DNA of 64,000 nucleotides from contig JBBATK010000003.1 of the NCBI GenBank assembly GCA_040398805.1, positions 124,001 through 188,000 on the forward strand, written 5' to 3'. The DNA comes from JBBATK01 sp040398805. GTDB lineage: Bacteria > Bacteroidota > Ignavibacteria > Kapaibacteriales > NICIL-2. The notes beneath the pieces were generated by a model, which saw only the letters and a list, made by a program, of their open reading frames with translations, was not told the DNA's origin and searched no databases. Below, piece after piece: positions 26,053 to 34,099 of this stretch. Both the position numbers and the translations under genes were made by a program. Each line of letters begins with the position of its first letter. The first letter of the stretch is position 1.

Positions 26053-26322
26053 TTAGTCTTTGCGGTTACCGGAATGCCCGCGATACGTACGCGTCGGTGC
26101 GAACTCGCCGAGCTTGTGTCCTACCATGTTCTCCGTTACATACACAGGAATGAACTTATTCCCGTTATGCACTGCGAAGGTGTGGCCCACGAACTCCGGA
26201 GTGATCGTCGATGCTCGACTCCAGGTCTTGATTACCTGCTTCTTGTTCTGATCGTTGAGCGTATCCACCTTCTTCTGAAGCTTGAAATACACAAACGCGC
26301 CTTTTTTGAGTGACCGTGGCAT
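26053..26322 (-). CDS. rpsS: 30S ribosomal protein S19
   Basis: An 89-residue S19: MPRSLKKGAFVYFKL, IKTWSRASTITPEFVGHTFAVHNG and the end KLGEFAPTRTYRGHSGNRK. Normal. Confidence 0.98.
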   Translation of the reverse strand: MPRSLKKGAFVYFKLQKKVDTLNDQNKKQVIKTWSRASTITPEFVGHTFAVHNGNKFIPVYVTENMVGHKLGEFAPTRTYRGHSGNRKD

Positions 26323-26347
26323 TCTTCGTTATCCTTTAGTTATTCTC

Positions 26348-27181
26348 TTATTTTCTCTTGCGAATAATCAATTTCGTCGATGCTTTCTTGCGCTTGCGCG
26401 TCTTCAATCCCTTGGAGAGCTGACCCCACGGTGAACGCAAGTGCTTACGACCACCACCGGATTTCGAGCGACCTTCACCACCACCGTTCGGGTGATCGAT
26501 CGGGTTCATCGCGATACCGCGCGTCTGCGGACGGATACCCATCCAACGCTTGCGACCGGCCTTGCCGTGAAGGATGTTCTCGTGCTCACTGTTTCCGATG
26601 CTTCCCAGCGTGGCCATGCAATTCGACAGCACCAAGCGGATCTCGCCGGAAGGCAACTTGATCTGCGCGTACTTGCCGTCGAAACCGACCAACGTTGCGG
26701 ACATACCTGCCGAACGGGCCATCTGTCCGCCCTTGCCGGGCTTCAGTTCGATGTTGTGAATCGACAATCCCGGAGGAATCTTGTTGAGAGGAAGACAATT
26801 GCCATCCTTCAGGTCCGCCGTAGCGCTGGTAACGATGGTCGTACCAACCTTCAATCCTTGCGGAGCAAGGATGTAGCGGACTTCTCCATCAGCATACTTC
26901 ACAAGGGCGATGCGCGCCGAACGGTTCGGATCGTATTCGATCGTCTCCACAACCGCAGGCATATCGATCTTATTCCGCTTGAAATCGATGATACGGTACT
27001 GCTGCTTGTGTCCACCGCCACGGTGACGCGACGTGATACGACCGGTATTGTTACGACCGCCGCTCTTCTTCTTCACCGCAAGAAGCTTCTTGTACGGCTT
27101 GGACGTCGTGATCTCTGCGAAATCGCTGACGCTGTAAAAACGCGTACCGGGCGTGATTGGCTTTAATTGACGGATTCCCAT
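26348..27181 (-). CDS. rplB: 50S ribosomal protein L2
   Basis: A 277-residue L2, part of the peptidyl-transferase neighbourhood. MGIRQLKPITPGTRFYSVSDF start, GRNNTGRITSRHRGGGHKQQYR, and the catalytic-site loop around MNPIDHPNGGGEGRS with the conserved His. Length matches E. coli (273). Confidence 0.98.
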   Translation of the reverse strand: MGIRQLKPITPGTRFYSVSDFAEITTSKPYKKLLAVKKKSGGRNNTGRITSRHRGGGHKQQYRIIDFKRNKIDMPAVVETIEYDPNRSARIALVKYADGEVRYILAPQGLKVGTTIVTSATADLKDGNCLPLNKIPPGLSIHNIELKPGKGGQMARSAGMSATLVGFDGKYAQIKLPSGEIRLVLSNCMATLGSIGNSEHENILHGKAGRKRWMGIRPQTRGIAMNPIDHPNGGGEGRSKSGGGRKHLRSPWGQLSKGLKTRKRKKASTKLIIRKRK

Positions 27182-27213
27182 GACCTACCTTTGAGTTTGT
27201 TTTCTTCGTAATA

Positions 27214-27519
27214 CTATTGCTGCTCGCCTTCACCACTGACAATATCGATGGTATATCCGTCCTGCAGACGTACATACGCTTTCTTCCGCGCCTTCGTGGT
27301 ACCACGCATGAGTCCGCGCTTGGTGTAGCGTGAACGGTACTTACCCTTCACATTGACCGTACGGACAGAGTCGACCTTCACCTGGAACATGGACTCGATA
27401 GCCTTGGCAATCTCGATCTTGTTCGTATCGCGTTCCACTTCGAACACGTAGTGCTTGTGTATCTGCTGGACTTTGCTGGACTTTTCCGTGATGATCGGTC
27501 GTTTGATCAAATTCAACAT
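27214..27519 (-). CDS. rplW: 50S ribosomal protein L23
   Basis: A 101-residue L23 at the tunnel exit: LIKRPIITEKSSKVQQIHKHYVF-type start, KIEIAKAIESMFQVKVDSVRT and the basic loop SRYTKRGLMRGTTKARKKAYV. Confidence 0.97.
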   Translation of the reverse strand: MLNLIKRPIITEKSSKVQQIHKHYVFEVERDTNKIEIAKAIESMFQVKVDSVRTVNVKGKYRSRYTKRGLMRGTTKARKKAYVRLQDGYTIDIVSGEGEQQ

Positions 27520-27537
27520 GATCTCTTATCCTCTTGT

Positions 27538-28185
27538 TTAATTCTTTGTTGATCCGTTGTGCTCACCGAAAGACGCTATGATCGTCTGGATAGCATCCAC
27601 ACTGATGATAAGCTTCTTGTGATTGAGGATGTCATAGGTCGAGATCTTGTCCGCGAGTGCTGTCGTGACGCGCGGAAGATTTCTTGACGATACCACAACG
27701 TTCGTGCGGGCTTCAGGCAACAAGACAAGCGTCTTCTCTCCTGCAACACCCAGAGCCTTCAAGGCTCCCGCCATGTTCTTGGTCTTGTGATCGGCGAACT
27801 GAAGTCCGTCGACAACAATGATGTTGTTCTCCTGTGCACGGCATGCGAAGGCCGATTTGCGGGCAAGACGCTTCATCTTCACCGGAATGTCGATGGTGTA
27901 CTTGTGCGGCTTCGGTCCGAAAATCGTACCACCGCCCACCCATACGGGTGACCGCGACGAACCGGAACGGGCTGTTCCGCGACCCTTCTGCTTCCAGGGC
28001 TTCTTACCACCGCCGGAAACGAAACTACGGGTCTTCGTCTTTGCCGTACCCTGACGCTGGTGAGCCAGGTACACGCGTACCGCTTGGTACATCACGTGTT
28101 CGTTCGGTTCAATTCCGAATATCTCATCCGGCAAATCTATTTGGCCGTTCTTTGTTCCGTCTATCGAGTATACATCCGCTTTCAT
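27538..28185 (-). CDS. rplD: 50S ribosomal protein L4
   Basis: A 215-residue L4. The extended basic loop GGGKKPWKQKGRGTARSGSSRSP and GTIFGPKPHKY are intact. In E. coli L4 also represses the S10 operon by binding its leader; no comparable leader is obvious upstream of rpsJ here. Confidence 0.98.
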   Translation of the reverse strand: MKADVYSIDGTKNGQIDLPDEIFGIEPNEHVMYQAVRVYLAHQRQGTAKTKTRSFVSGGGKKPWKQKGRGTARSGSSRSPVWVGGGTIFGPKPHKYTIDIPVKMKRLARKSAFACRAQENNIIVVDGLQFADHKTKNMAGALKALGVAGEKTLVLLPEARTNVVVSSRNLPRVTTALADKISTYDILNHKKLIISVDAIQTIIASFGEHNGSTKN

Positions 28186-28209
28186 GACAAGCTACCTTTT
28201 CGATCGAGT

Positions 28210-28827
28210 TTATGACAACTTCACTAATTCCAATACCGCATTCGGTGCGCCGGGGATACTTCCCTTGATGAGCAGAAGATTCTGCTCCGGCATGATCTGG
28301 AGAACCTCCAGGTTCCGTACCGAAGTACGCTTTCCGCCCATACGTCCGGCCATACGTGTTCCACGGAATACACGGCTGGGATACGATGATCCACCGATGG
28401 AACCGGGAGCCCGCACGCGGTCGCTCTGTCCGTGCGTCGTTCCACCGACACCACCGAAGTGATGGCGCTTGACGACACCCTGGAAGCCACGACCCTTACT
28501 ATTCGTTGAAACCTTGATAAGATCTCCAACTTTGAACAGATCGACCGTCAGGACCTCTCCGATGTTCGCTTTGATGTTCTTGAACTCTTTAAGGTGACGA
28601 AGGTACGGTGAGCCTGCTTTCGCAAACTGTCCCTTCATCGGACGGTTGACTTTACGCTCAGGTATCTCGTCATATCCGATCTGTACGGCTTCGTATCCGT
28701 CGTTCTCCTTTGTGCGGAGCAAAACCACCGGACACGGACCCGCTTCGATAACAGTACAAGGAATGCTCGTACCGTCCTCACGGAATATGCTGGTCATACC
28801 TAATTTTCTTCCGAGCAACGCGCTCAT
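28210..28827 (-). CDS. rplC: 50S ribosomal protein L3
   Basis: A 205-residue L3: LGRKLGMTSIFREDGTSIPCTVIE start, KGRGFQGVVKRHHFGG, THGQSDRVRAPGSIGG (the glutamine that is methylated in E. coli is in this loop) and PGAPNAVLELVKLS. Confidence 0.98.
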   Translation of the reverse strand: MSALLGRKLGMTSIFREDGTSIPCTVIEAGPCPVVLLRTKENDGYEAVQIGYDEIPERKVNRPMKGQFAKAGSPYLRHLKEFKNIKANIGEVLTVDLFKVGDLIKVSTNSKGRGFQGVVKRHHFGGVGGTTHGQSDRVRAPGSIGGSSYPSRVFRGTRMAGRMGGKRTSVRNLEVLQIMPEQNLLLIKGSIPGAPNAVLELVKLS

Positions 28828-28842
28828 GAATTTCTCCTTGGA

Positions 28843-29151
28843 TTACACTTTTACTTCCACGTCTACACCTGCGGGCAACTCCAGTCGCATCAACGAATCG
28901 ATAGTCCTTTGTGTAGAACTGAATATGTCGATGAGACGCTTGTGTACACGTGCTTCGAATTGTTCACGTGACTTCTTATCTACGTGAGGCGAACGGTTTA
29001 CGGTGACAATGGACTTCTCCGTGGGTAACGGAATCGGTCCCGACACAACCGCACCTGTTTGCTTGACCGTTCTTACGATACGCTCTGAAGACTTATCTAT
29101 CAGATTGTGATCGTACGAGCGCAGCTTGATTCTGATTCGTTGAGTTGACAC
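28843..29151 (-). CDS. rpsJ: 30S ribosomal protein S10 / NusE
   Basis: A 102-residue S10, also the transcription antitermination factor NusE: RIKLRSYDHNLIDKSSERIV, GPIPLPTEKSIVTVNRSPHVDKKSREQFE (core PTEKSIVTVNRSPH) and DVEVKV end. First gene of the S10 part, 79 bases after tuf with a hairpin between. Confidence 0.98.
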   Translation of the reverse strand: MSTQRIRIKLRSYDHNLIDKSSERIVRTVKQTGAVVSGPIPLPTEKSIVTVNRSPHVDKKSREQFEARVHKRLIDIFSSTQRTIDSLMRLELPAGVDVEVKV

Positions 29152-29191
29152 AGATAACCCTTTTCACTGTAAAAGTTAATGAGAACAAATA

Positions 29192-29212
29192 AGGGGATAC
29201 GACGTATCCCCT
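29192..29212 (-). terminator. Hairpin between tuf and rpsJ (weak terminator or attenuator)
   Basis: A perfect 9-bp stem AGGGGATAC/GTATCCCCT with a 3-base loop, followed on the transcript by TTATTTGTTC. The U-tract is poor, so read-through into the S10 genes is likely; it may lower expression of the distal genes relative to tuf or protect the tuf 3' end. Confidence 0.6.
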
Positions 29213-29230
29213 CATTCATACAATGATATC

Positions 29231-30439
29231 TTATTCGAGAACCTTTGTTACAACGCCTGCACCTACGGTACGGCCACCTTCGCGGATCGCGAAACGGAGT
29301 CCTTCTTCCATAGCTACCGGTGTGATGAGCTCGATGGTCAAAGCGTCAAGGTTGTCACCAGGCATAACCATTTCGATACCGCCCGGAAGGTGAGCAACAC
29401 CCGTCACGTCTGTCGTACGGAAGTAGAACTGGGGACGATAGCCGTTAAAGAACGGTGTATGGCGTCCGCCTTCTTCTTTCGTCAACACGTACACCTGAGC
29501 GGTGAACTTGTGGTGGGGCTTGATGGTACCAGGCTTAGCCAATACCATTCCACGCTCCAACTCCGTCTTTTCGACGCCACGAAGCAACAGACCTGCGTTA
29601 TCGCCGGCTTGTCCTTCATCGAGGAGCTTGTGGAACATTTCGATACCGGTGACGGTCGACTTCTTCTGAAGACCGAATCCGACGATTTCGATTTCGTCGT
29701 TGACCTTCACGATACCACGCTCGATACGACCCGTACCTACCGTACCGCGACCGGTAATGGAGAATACGTCCTCGACGGGCATCAAGAAAGGCTTGTCTAC
29801 TGCGCGTACCGGTGTGGGGATGTAGCTGTCAACGGCATCCATGAGTTCCCAGATGCAGGTGTAGCGCTCATCATCGGTCGGTGCGTTGCTCGATCCGGCT
29901 TCGAGAGCCTTGAGAGCGGAACCCTTGATGATCGGAATCTCGTCACCCGGGAATTCGTAGCGCGAGAGAAGCTCGCGGATTTCCAACTCGACGAGTTCGA
30001 GAAGATCTGCGTCGGCGATATCCACTTTGTTCATGAAGACGACGACACGGGGTACACCTACTTGGCGTGCGAGAAGGATGTGCTCGCGGGTTTGCGGCAT
30101 CGGTCCGTCCGTCGCTGCCACGACCAGGATTGCGCCGTCCATCTGAGCGGCACCCGTGATCATGTTCTTGATATAGTCAGCGTGGCCCGGACAGTCTACG
30201 TGTGCGTAGTGGCGGTTCGCTGTTTCGTACTCAACGTGAGCGGTATTGATTGTGATTCCACGTGCCTTCTCTTCCGGCGCGTTGTCGATCTGATCGTATG
30301 CACGACGCTCATTGGTCGTGATCTTTTGCGACAGAGCCATGGTGATGGCTGCAGTCAATGTGGTTTTGCCGTGGTCAACGTGTCCAATTGTGCCAATGTT
30401 TACGTGCGGCTTGGAACGTTCGAATTTCTCTTTTGCCAT
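29231..30439 (-). CDS. tuf: Translation elongation factor Tu
   Basis: A 402-residue EF-Tu. G1 GHVDHGKT, G3 DCPGHADY, G4 MNKVD, and domains 2 and 3 (GRGTVGTGRIERG, GGRHTPFFNGYRPQFYFRT). The ATG at 30439 has a good GGAGGA Shine-Dalgarno sequence about ten bases upstream, which decides against the 26-codon upstream extension. Placed between fusA and rpsJ, the classical str order. Confidence 0.99.
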   Translation of the reverse strand: MAKEKFERSKPHVNIGTIGHVDHGKTTLTAAITMALSQKITTNERRAYDQIDNAPEEKARGITINTAHVEYETANRHYAHVDCPGHADYIKNMITGAAQMDGAILVVAATDGPMPQTREHILLARQVGVPRVVVFMNKVDIADADLLELVELEIRELLSRYEFPGDEIPIIKGSALKALEAGSSNAPTDDERYTCIWELMDAVDSYIPTPVRAVDKPFLMPVEDVFSITGRGTVGTGRIERGIVKVNDEIEIVGFGLQKKSTVTGIEMFHKLLDEGQAGDNAGLLLRGVEKTELERGMVLAKPGTIKPHHKFTAQVYVLTKEEGGRHTPFFNGYRPQFYFRTTDVTGVAHLPGGIEMVMPGDNLDALTIELITPVAMEEGLRFAIREGGRTVGAGVVTKVLE

Positions 30440-30588
30440 GACGACGTGTCCTCCAAATAGAGATATAAGTGAATTAAAGAATACTGTTTGATTTGATGTG
30501 ATTTCAAAACCTAACAACTCATCAGCGACCGGACTGTGTGCCTTTGCTCGCGCTCCGGCACCGGGTTCGAGTGCAGAATTCCTGCGCC

Positions 30589-32655
30589 CTATCCACCGGC
30601 ATACATGTTTGTTTTTATGACTGCTGGCTCATAACGTGAGAAGCTCATGACAAACACGGCCCGACCTTGCGTAAGGGATCGTAACTGCGTGACATATCCG
30701 AACATTTCCGACAAAGGCACAAGGGCTTTGATGATCTGCAGATTCAATCTGCTGTCGATACCCTCGATCTTACCTCGTCGTGAACTGATATCCGCAATTA
30801 CTTCTCCCATGAATTCTTCAGGAGTTGTCACCTCGACCAAGAACACCGGCTCCAGTATGATGGGCTGTGCTTCGCGGCAACAATCTCGTACGGCCATCGA
30901 TGATGCGATCTTGAACGCTACATCACTCGATTCACTGACGTCGAACTTCGCATCCTCCAGAACCACGTGCACATCGACCAAAGGATATCCCATCACCGGT
31001 CCGGCACCCATGGCCTCCCGGGCACCTTGCTCGATCGCTACAGCGTATTCCGTCGGAAAGTCCTTGGAGACGAATTCGTTGGCAAAGGTGATTCCCTTGC
31101 CGTTAGCGTTCGGTTCGACACGCATCGTCACGATGGCGAACTGGCCCTTCGTGCCCTGCTGTCGAATGAACTCCACTGTCTTACTGCTGTTCGCAGACAC
31201 CGTTTCCCGATAACTGACCTGAGGCTTTCCTACGCGCACCGGAACATTGAATTCTCTCTGGATTCGGTCGACCAGAATCTCCAAGTGAAGCTCTCCGACT
31301 CCTCTGATCAAAAGCTGACCGGATTCCTTGTCGTTGCCATACTTGAACGTCGGGTCTTCCTCGCTGAGCGAAAGAAGAGCCGCCAGGAGCTTGTCCTGAT
31401 CCGCTGTCGCCTTCGCTTCGATGGATTGATTTATCACCGGTTCGGCGAAATCGATTTTCTCGAATAACAATGGCGCTTTCGCATCACAGAGAGTCTCTCC
31501 GGTACGGGCCTTGAGTCCGGGAATCGAAACGATATCTCCGGCACTCGCCGTTTTCACTTCTTCCCGCTTGTCCGCCTGCATCCGAACGATTTTCAGCACT
31601 CGCTCTTTCTTCTGCGTGGAAGCGTTGAGAACCATTTGTCCGACCTCAAGCGTACCGCTGTACACGCGAATGAATACGAGCTTTCCGGCATGTTTATCCG
31701 TCACCACCTTGAACGCAAGTGCGGAGAACGGCTCGTCGGCATCCGCCGTTCGAACCACTTCCTTCTCCTCGTCCTCGGCCGCAAACCCATGAGCAGGTTT
31801 CGTCTCTGCCGGCGACGGCAGGTAATCGATGACCGCATCCAAGAGCTGCTGGACACCCTTGTTACGATACGATGAACCGCAAAGTACAGGGACGATAGCA
31901 CCACGAATGGTGGCTGCTCGTAGCGCGTTCCGGATTTCCGCTTCGGTGATGTCATCGCCGGCGAGATACTTTTCCAACATCTCGTCCTGCGTCTCCGCCA
32001 CCGCCTCGACCATCGCCGCCCGGGCATCACGTGCCGAGGCCATCATCTCCTCAGGAATATCTCCCTCGGTAAACGATGCTCCCAGCGTCGTGTCATCAAA
32101 GACGATCGATTTCATCCGCACCAAATCGATTACACCCTTGAAATGCTCCTCTTGTCCGATGGGTATCTGAACCGCCACCGGGGATGCATTCAGGCGCTCA
32201 CGGATCATTGTCACGACATGAAAGAAATCGGCTCCCGTACGATCCATCTTATTGACAAACGCAATACGAGGTACTTCATACAGGTCTGCTTGACGCCACA
32301 CCGTTTCCGATTGTGGCTCGACCCCTTCGACCGCCGTGAACAACGCAATCGCACCGTCGAGAACTCGAAGCGAACGCTGGACTTCCGCAGTGAAATCGAC
32401 ATGACCGGGTGTATCGATGATGTTGATCCGGTACTCATGCCATGTGCATGTCACCGCTGCAGAGGTAATCGTAATGCCTCGCTCTCGCTCCTGCGCCATG
32501 TAATCGGTGATGGTGGTTCCTTCGTGAACCTCGCCGATCTTGTGGAGGAAGCCGGTATAAAACAAGATCCTTTCGGTCGTTGTCGTTTTTCCGGCATCTA
32601 TGTGAGCCATGATACCGATGTTTCGAACCTTCATTATATCTGTGGGCCGAATCAT
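30589..32655 (-). CDS. fusA: Elongation factor G of the str operon (possibly EF-G2/recycling type)
   Basis: A 688-residue EF-G. P-loop AHIDAGKTTTTERI, G2/switch with TDYMAQERERGITI, G3 DTPGHVDF, G4 NKMD, and domains II-V complete (ALAFKVVTDKHAGKLVF, GELHLEILVDRIQREF, FGYVTQLRSLTQGRAVF). It occupies the normal rpsL-rpsG-fusA-tuf slot. Compared with canonical EF-G the switch I stretch (TITDYMAQERERGIT, SAAVT) is closer to the spdEFG2/mitochondrial EF-G2 type, which works in ribosome recycling. Since a second, EF-G1-like gene lies at 34100-36199, a split of translocation and recycling is possible, but subfamily assignment needs a tree. Confidence 0.93.
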   Translation of the reverse strand: MIRPTDIMKVRNIGIMAHIDAGKTTTTERILFYTGFLHKIGEVHEGTTITDYMAQERERGITITSAAVTCTWHEYRINIIDTPGHVDFTAEVQRSLRVLDGAIALFTAVEGVEPQSETVWRQADLYEVPRIAFVNKMDRTGADFFHVVTMIRERLNASPVAVQIPIGQEEHFKGVIDLVRMKSIVFDDTTLGASFTEGDIPEEMMASARDARAAMVEAVAETQDEMLEKYLAGDDITEAEIRNALRAATIRGAIVPVLCGSSYRNKGVQQLLDAVIDYLPSPAETKPAHGFAAEDEEKEVVRTADADEPFSALAFKVVTDKHAGKLVFIRVYSGTLEVGQMVLNASTQKKERVLKIVRMQADKREEVKTASAGDIVSIPGLKARTGETLCDAKAPLLFEKIDFAEPVINQSIEAKATADQDKLLAALLSLSEEDPTFKYGNDKESGQLLIRGVGELHLEILVDRIQREFNVPVRVGKPQVSYRETVSANSSKTVEFIRQQGTKGQFAIVTMRVEPNANGKGITFANEFVSKDFPTEYAVAIEQGAREAMGAGPVMGYPLVDVHVVLEDAKFDVSESSDVAFKIASSMAVRDCCREAQPIILEPVFLVEVTTPEEFMGEVIADISSRRGKIEGIDSRLNLQIIKALVPLSEMFGYVTQLRSLTQGRAVFVMSFSRYEPAVIKTNMYAGG

Positions 32656-32713
32656 CGATTCACTTCTCGCGTTGAGTTGTTATGTTTTCAAAGAACAAAA
32701 ATCACCGACGCTC

Positions 32714-33181
32714 TTACCACTTGAAGTGGGCGAACGCCTTGTTCGACTCCGCCATCGCATGCATGGTGTCACGACGCTTGATCGCTCCACCTTCACCGTT
32801 GGACGCAGCCAAAATTTCATTCGCCAGACGGGTTGCCATCGATTTGTCGCGACGCTCCTTGGAGTAGTCACGAATCCAACGGATGGCAAGCGCCAGACGA
32901 CGCTCTTCCCGCACTTCCGAGGGCACCTGATACGTAGCTCCACCCACACGACGAGGACGAACCTCGAGAGCGGGAGACGCATTCGCAATCGCTTTGCGGA
33001 AGATCTCGATCGGCTCTTGTCCGCTCTTCTCTCCCACGATGTTCAACGCCTGATACACGATCTTCCGCGCAACCGTCTTCTTGCCCTGAAGCATGATGCA
33101 ATTGACAAACTTCGCGAGAACCACATCGTTGTACAGTGGGTCGGGAGTGACGTAGCGCTTTTCTGCTTTCTTCTTTCTCAT
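32714..33181 (-). CDS. rpsG: 30S ribosomal protein S7
   Basis: A 155-residue S7, the primary binder of the 3' domain of 16S rRNA: MRKKKAEKRYVTPDPLYND start, LQGKKTVARKIVYQAL, RPRRVGGATYQVPSEVREERR and ending AHFKW. Lies between rpsL and fusA. Confidence 0.98.
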   Translation of the reverse strand: MRKKKAEKRYVTPDPLYNDVVLAKFVNCIMLQGKKTVARKIVYQALNIVGEKSGQEPIEIFRKAIANASPALEVRPRRVGGATYQVPSEVREERRLALAIRWIRDYSKERRDKSMATRLANEILAASNGEGGAIKRRDTMHAMAESNKAFAHFKW

Positions 33182-33335
33182 CGATCAATGTGCGTTTGTT
33201 GTTTCGAGTCTCCTACCGGAAGATGTCCTCTTCCCTTCAACTCTTACTTTCTTTCTTTTTTCTTTTTGCTTACTTCAAACGTTCGGGATTTCTCTTACGT
33301 ACGCCTTACCACATCCTCTCTATCCCGAACATGGT

Positions 33336-33725
33336 TTACTTCTTTACCGCACCGGCCTTCGGTCTCTTCGCACCGTACTTGGAACGTGCCTGCATTCTTC
33401 CGTTCACACCCTGCGTATCGGCTGCGCCACGGATGATGTGGTAACGGACACCGGGAAGATCCTTCACACGACCACCGCGAATCATCACGATGCTGTGCTC
33501 TTGAAGGTTATGTCCTTCGCCGGGAATGTACGCCGTCACCTCGATGGAGTTCGTCAAACGAACACGGGCTACCTTACGAAGTGCAGAGTTCGGTTTCTTC
33601 GGTGTTGTCGTGTACACACGGGTACACACACCACGACGTTGAGGACACGACATCAAAGCCGGAGACTTTGACTTGTACTGGACTTCTTGACGTCCCTTAC
33701 GGACTAGTTGCGCAATCGTAGGCAT
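33336..33725 (-). CDS. rpsL: 30S ribosomal protein S12
   Basis: A 129-residue S12, first gene of the superoperon: MPTIAQLVRKGRQEVQ start, TTTPKKPNSALRKVARV (the Lys associated with streptomycin sensitivity is present) and GRVKDLPGVRYHIIRG. The ATG at 33725 is chosen since the open upstream frame runs through the promoter. No Shine-Dalgarno sequence is visible. Confidence 0.98.
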   Translation of the reverse strand: MPTIAQLVRKGRQEVQYKSKSPALMSCPQRRGVCTRVYTTTPKKPNSALRKVARVRLTNSIEVTAYIPGEGHNLQEHSIVMIRGGRVKDLPGVRYHIIRGAADTQGVNGRMQARSKYGAKRPKAGAVKK

Positions 33726-33777
33726 TCGACAGTTACCAAGTGACAATGAGTAAAAAACGCCCTTTTGAGCGAGCCGA

Positions 33778-33809
33778 CAAAAATAGGGGTTGCGGGGAAC
33801 GTGCGCAAA
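33778..33809 (-). promoter_or_regulatory. Bacteroidota-type promoter of the str/S10/spc superoperon
   Basis: On the minus strand TTTG (33806-33809), a 20-base spacer and TATTTTTG (33778-33785) form a near-perfect TTTG-N19/20-TAnnTTTG promoter. Transcription would start about 45 bases before the rpsL start codon. Confidence 0.75.
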
Positions 33810-34036
33810 AAAATGTTTGAGAAAGGTGAAAATAGTGCGCGGGACGCCCGATTTCCCTCCGTCGACAAACCACCAAGCCACCTCTTCCGCCGCCGAAAAC
33901 CACCTCTGGACGTTTGTTCCGGCCGGGATCAGCCGAGCAAACGATGACCGCCGGAAAACAACGGACCACCTCTGAGCATTACCTTCGAAAACCGAATGAA
34001 AACGACGTTTTTATTCCTTCTGACCACCGACACGGT
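33810..34036 (-). other. Non-coding spacer between fusA2-type gene terminator and rpsL promoter
   Basis: About 230 bases with no convincing gene. Poly-A tracts next to 33810 may act as an upstream element for the strong ribosomal promoter. Nothing else recognised. Confidence 0.5.
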
Positions 34037-34074
34037 AGAAAAAAAAGCCCCGCCGGCAAACGACCGGCAGGGCT
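34037..34074 (-). terminator. Intrinsic terminator of the EF-G1-like gene
   Basis: An 11-bp stem with one mismatch (34046-34056 with 34064-34074, seven-base loop) followed on the minus strand by eight T residues. It lies 26 bases after the stop of the EF-G1-like gene, so that gene is transcribed separately from the rpsL operon. Confidence 0.92.
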
Positions 34075-34099
34075 CGCTTCGAATTGTCAGTGCGCGGAC

